DNA from: Anaerolineales bacterium | GTDB lineage: Bacteria; Chloroflexota; Anaerolineae; Anaerolineales; JABWBV01 | Assembly (NCBI GenBank): GCA_027019845.1 | Contig: JALUWE010000051.1 | Location: 1-18,700 of the forward strand | Direction: 5' to 3' | Length of the DNA stretch: 18,700 bases | Shown: piece after piece, positions 14,751 through 18,700 of the stretch | Layout: the number at the start of each line of letters is the position of its first letter | How positions within the stretch are numbered: the stretch's first letter is position 1 | Position numbers and translations under genes: made by a program | The notes under the pieces: generated by a model | The model's input: only the letters and a program-made list of their open reading frames with translations | The model's database searches: none | Told to the model about the DNA's origin: nothing

Positions 14751-15707
14751 ATGAGCAACGACATCCTGGTAATCACCGAACACCTCGACGGAAAAGTGGC
14801 CGACATCTCCTACGAAATGGTCGGCAAAGCCAAAGAGCTGGCCGCGGCCTGGGGTGGGCAGGCCATTGCCGTGTTGATGGGCAGCGGCATGGCCGAACAG
14901 GCCGCCACCTTTGCCTCCGACGCCACCCTGTACGTGGACGACCCCGCGCTGGCGCACTTTAACCCCGAAGCCTACGCCCGCGTGGTGGCCGCGCTGGTCG
15001 AACAAAAATCCCCCCGGCTGGTCATGTTCGGCTCCACCTCGGCCGGCATGGACCTGGCCGCCTGGCTGTCGGCCAAAACCGGCGCGCCCTGCGTGGCCTA
15101 CGTCAGCGATTTGCAGGCCGAGGGCGACACCCTGGTCGCCACCAGCCAGGTGTACGCCGGAAAAATGGCCGCCGAAGCCATCCCCGAAGGTGACACCGCC
15201 ATCGTCACCGTGCTGGCCGGCGCGTTTCCCGCGGACCCCGGCCGGGGCAGCACCACCCCCGAACAGACCGCACCCCCGGCCTCCCTCGATGGGCTGCGCA
15301 CCCGTTTCGTCGAAATGATCATGCCCGAAGCCGGAGATATCGACATCACCGCCGAAGAGAAACTGGTCGCGGTGGGGCGCGGCATCGGCGGTGAAGACAA
15401 CATCGAGCTGGCCGAAGAACTGGCCGAGGCCCTGGGCGCCGCGCTCGCCGCCTCCCGCCCGATCACCGATGCTGGCTGGCTGCCCAAGACCCGGCAGGTC
15501 GGCAAATCCGGCGTCACCGTCAAACCCAAACTCTACCTCATGCTCGGCATCTCCGGCGCGCCCGAACACATCGAAGGCATGAAGGACGCCGAACTGATCA
15601 TCGCCATCAACACCGACGAAAACGCCCCCATCTTCGACGTCGCCCACTACGGCACCACCGAAGACCTCTTCGACGTGGCCGAAGCCATGCTCGAAATACT
15701 CGAGTGA
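14751..15707 (+). CDS. etfA: Electron transfer flavoprotein alpha subunit
   Basis: FAD-binding ETF subunit, 318 residues, the usual length. The C-terminal FAD domain shows VGRGIG (208-213), SRPITDAGW (235-243), SGVTVKPKLY (253-262), GISGAPEHIEGM (266-277) and INTDENAPIF (286-295), all standard contact motifs. It pairs with EtfB encoded 276 bases upstream. The gap is unusually long for an etfBA pair and is filled with tandem repeats. AAGGAG (14741-14746) lies four bases before ATG within the phrase CTGAAGGAG, which is also found ahead of the HdrD-like gene. Context between Hdr genes and a membrane FeS oxidoreductase points to carrying electrons from sulfur oxidation, rather than beta-oxidation, although fatty-acid enzymes outside the window cannot be excluded as partners. 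Confidence 0.95.
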   Translation: MSNDILVITEHLDGKVADISYEMVGKAKELAAAWGGQAIAVLMGSGMAEQAATFASDATLYVDDPALAHFNPEAYARVVAALVEQKSPRLVMFGSTSAGMDLAAWLSAKTGAPCVAYVSDLQAEGDTLVATSQVYAGKMAAEAIPEGDTAIVTVLAGAFPADPGRGSTTPEQTAPPASLDGLRTRFVEMIMPEAGDIDITAEEKLVAVGRGIGGEDNIELAEELAEALGAALAASRPITDAGWLPKTRQVGKSGVTVKPKLYLMLGISGAPEHIEGMKDAELIIAINTDENAPIFDVAHYGTTEDLFDVAEAMLEILE

Positions 15708-15712
15708 CGGTG

Positions 15713-15765
15713 TCCAGTATCCAGTGTTCAGTTTTCAGTGTTCAGTTTTCAGTTCAGGACTGAAC
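15713..15765. repeat. TTCAGT-type short repeats before the membrane oxidoreductase gene
   Basis: Repeats of CAGTGTTCAGTTTT (15721-15750) and related TCCAGT units follow etfA directly. They end in a dyad, GTTCAG-GA-CTGAAC (15752-15765). The ribosome site AGGAG comes at 15774-15778. Confidence 0.8.
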
Positions 15766-15784
15766 GCCGAGACAGGAGTTCCCC

Positions 15785-17917
<2,133 letters not shown>

Positions 17918-17918
17918 A

Positions 17919-18377
17919 ATGCAGGACCCGGCCCCCGACCCCGACGACATCACCCCGCGCATCGCAGCCGGAATCGCCGGACGGTTGCGCGCCCTGGTCA
18001 TTTCCCTCGACCGGCTGGACCGGCTGGAATCCGGCAGCGGCGAGTGGCGCGCCCGCTTCGAGCAGCACGAGCTGCCCGAGGCGGCCCTCGAACTCACTCT
18101 GCGCGGCCTGCGCACCGCGGCCGACCCGCTCAACTTCACCATCCTGCGCACCCTGTGTGCCGCTGAATCCCATTCGTTGAACGCCCTGATCGAGGCCACC
18201 GGCCTGGGGCGTTTGCCGCTTTCCGAGCGGCTCAACGACCTGGTGCAGGTCGGCATGGCGGTCCGCCTGATCGACACCGACCACGCCCAAATCACCCCCG
18301 CGGGCGCGGGGATGGTGCAGCTAATCGAAACGCTCGCCAGCCTTGCGCAGCGGTCGTACGCACAGGCCAACCGATAA
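17919..18377 (+). CDS. Winged-helix (ArsR-like) regulator or DNA-binding protein
   Basis: Protein of 152 residues starting one base after the stop of the membrane oxidoreductase gene, so translationally coupled. The first ~65 residues are a charged helical region. Residues ~68-140 look like a winged helix (LNFTILRTLCAAES, LNALIEATG, LPLSERLNDLVQVGMAVRLI, ITPAGAGMVQLIETL). A single cysteine (C80) is present. Known sHdr loci are often controlled by an ArsR-type sulfur-sensing repressor with two cysteines. This one has only one, so disulfide or trisulfide sensing inside a monomer is not possible. It could act by another signal or through an inter-subunit bond. No specific family is recognised. 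Confidence 0.75.
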   Translation: MQDPAPDPDDITPRIAAGIAGRLRALVISLDRLDRLESGSGEWRARFEQHELPEAALELTLRGLRTAADPLNFTILRTLCAAESHSLNALIEATGLGRLPLSERLNDLVQVGMAVRLIDTDHAQITPAGAGMVQLIETLASLAQRSYAQANR

Positions 18378-18383
18378 ACAAAC

Positions 18384-18700
18384 CCGACAAATCCGACAAG
18401 TAACGGTACTTACGCAGTTGAGACCTCCCAGGCCTACTACCACACGATGCAGGAAGAGTTTACCCAAAACAGATTGCCTCCGGGCATCTCCATGCGCTTT
18501 GAGACCTGTGAGGTCTGGGTGCGACTTTTCAAGTTCGTAAGTCCTGCAAGTAAGACAAGTAAGACAACCTGGACAAGCCAGACAAATTAGACGAGTAAGA
18601 CAAATCAGACAAGTAAGACAAGTCAGACAAATCCGACAAGTAAGACAAGTCAGACAAATCCGACAAGTAAGACAAGTCAGACAAATCCGACAAGTAAGAC
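18384..18700. repeat. 9-bp microsatellite forming a 27-bp higher-order repeat
   Basis: GACAAGTAA, GACAAGTCA and GACAAATCC units occupy 18384-18403 and 18547-18700, interrupted by the element at 18404-18546. From 18608 the three units recur in fixed order as a 27-base higher-order repeat (18608-18634, 18635-18661, 18662-18688, then partial to the window end). No gene is seen from 18378 to 18700. Confidence 0.95.
18404..18546. mobile_element. MITE-like miniature inverted-repeat element
   Basis: The ends are inverted: ACTTACGCAGTTGA at 18408-18421 against ACTTACGAACTTGA read inward from 18542. Inside them, GACCTCCCAGG on the left pairs with GACCTCACAGG on the right. The right arm also contains AGACCT-GTG-AGGTCT (18502-18516). 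CAAGTAA flanks both sides (18397-18403 and 18547-18553), like a 7-bp target duplication, but the surrounding microsatellite contains the same bases. No ORF of note inside. Confidence 0.6.

Overview
This window comes from a high-GC bacterial chromosome or genome bin with dense, mostly rightward coding. Protein flavour, the Hdr/ETF gene set, the repeat-rich intergenic spacers and an IS1634-type element suggest a Chloroflexota (Anaerolineae-like) organism. That placement is an inference: there is no rRNA or other marker gene here.

Left part (1-3245). A repeat-filled leader (a 40-bp tandem repeat, then 7- and 8-base microsatellites) precedes isocitrate lyase (aceA). An IS1634-family transposase on the minus strand follows. 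Its C-terminus is cut off exactly at the aceA stop codon, and a fragment of a DUF433-type gene lies on its other side. This is a scar of IS insertion plus deletion, or an assembly join.

Middle-left (3246-6944). manC (mannose-1-phosphate guanylyltransferase) carries an unusual ~150-residue C-terminal domain that looks like a tyrosine recombinase stripped of its catalytic residues. Convergent to it is a two-gene operon for a soluble GAF/HisKA_3 histidine kinase and a NarL/LuxR response regulator. The kinase is divergent from tusA. The 200-bp region between them holds a near-consensus promoter and many TACCCCT-like half-sites, one dyad centred at about -41.5 of the tusA promoter.

Right part (6945-18377). 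One co-directional cluster encodes a sulfur-oxidising heterodisulfide-reductase-like (sHdr) system: tusA, two dsrE-family genes, hdrC, hdrB, a short hdrA, the sHdr-associated hypothetical gene, an HdrC-HdrB fusion (HdrD-like), etfB, etfA, a membrane FeS/CCG oxidoreductase of the EMO type, and a winged-helix protein. The likely logic is as follows. TusA and the DsrE proteins carry sulfane sulfur, the Hdr-like complex oxidises it, ETF takes the electrons, and the membrane protein passes them to (mena)quinone. No lipoate-binding protein or lipoate ligase gene is in the window, although canonical sHdr systems need them. A terminator-like hairpin after tusA and three hairpins between the dsrE genes suggest unequal expression within the operon.

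Right end (18378-18700). No gene is seen. The stretch holds a ~143-bp MITE-like element with imperfect inverted ends, set inside 9-base tandem repeats that form a 27-base higher-order repeat running off the window.
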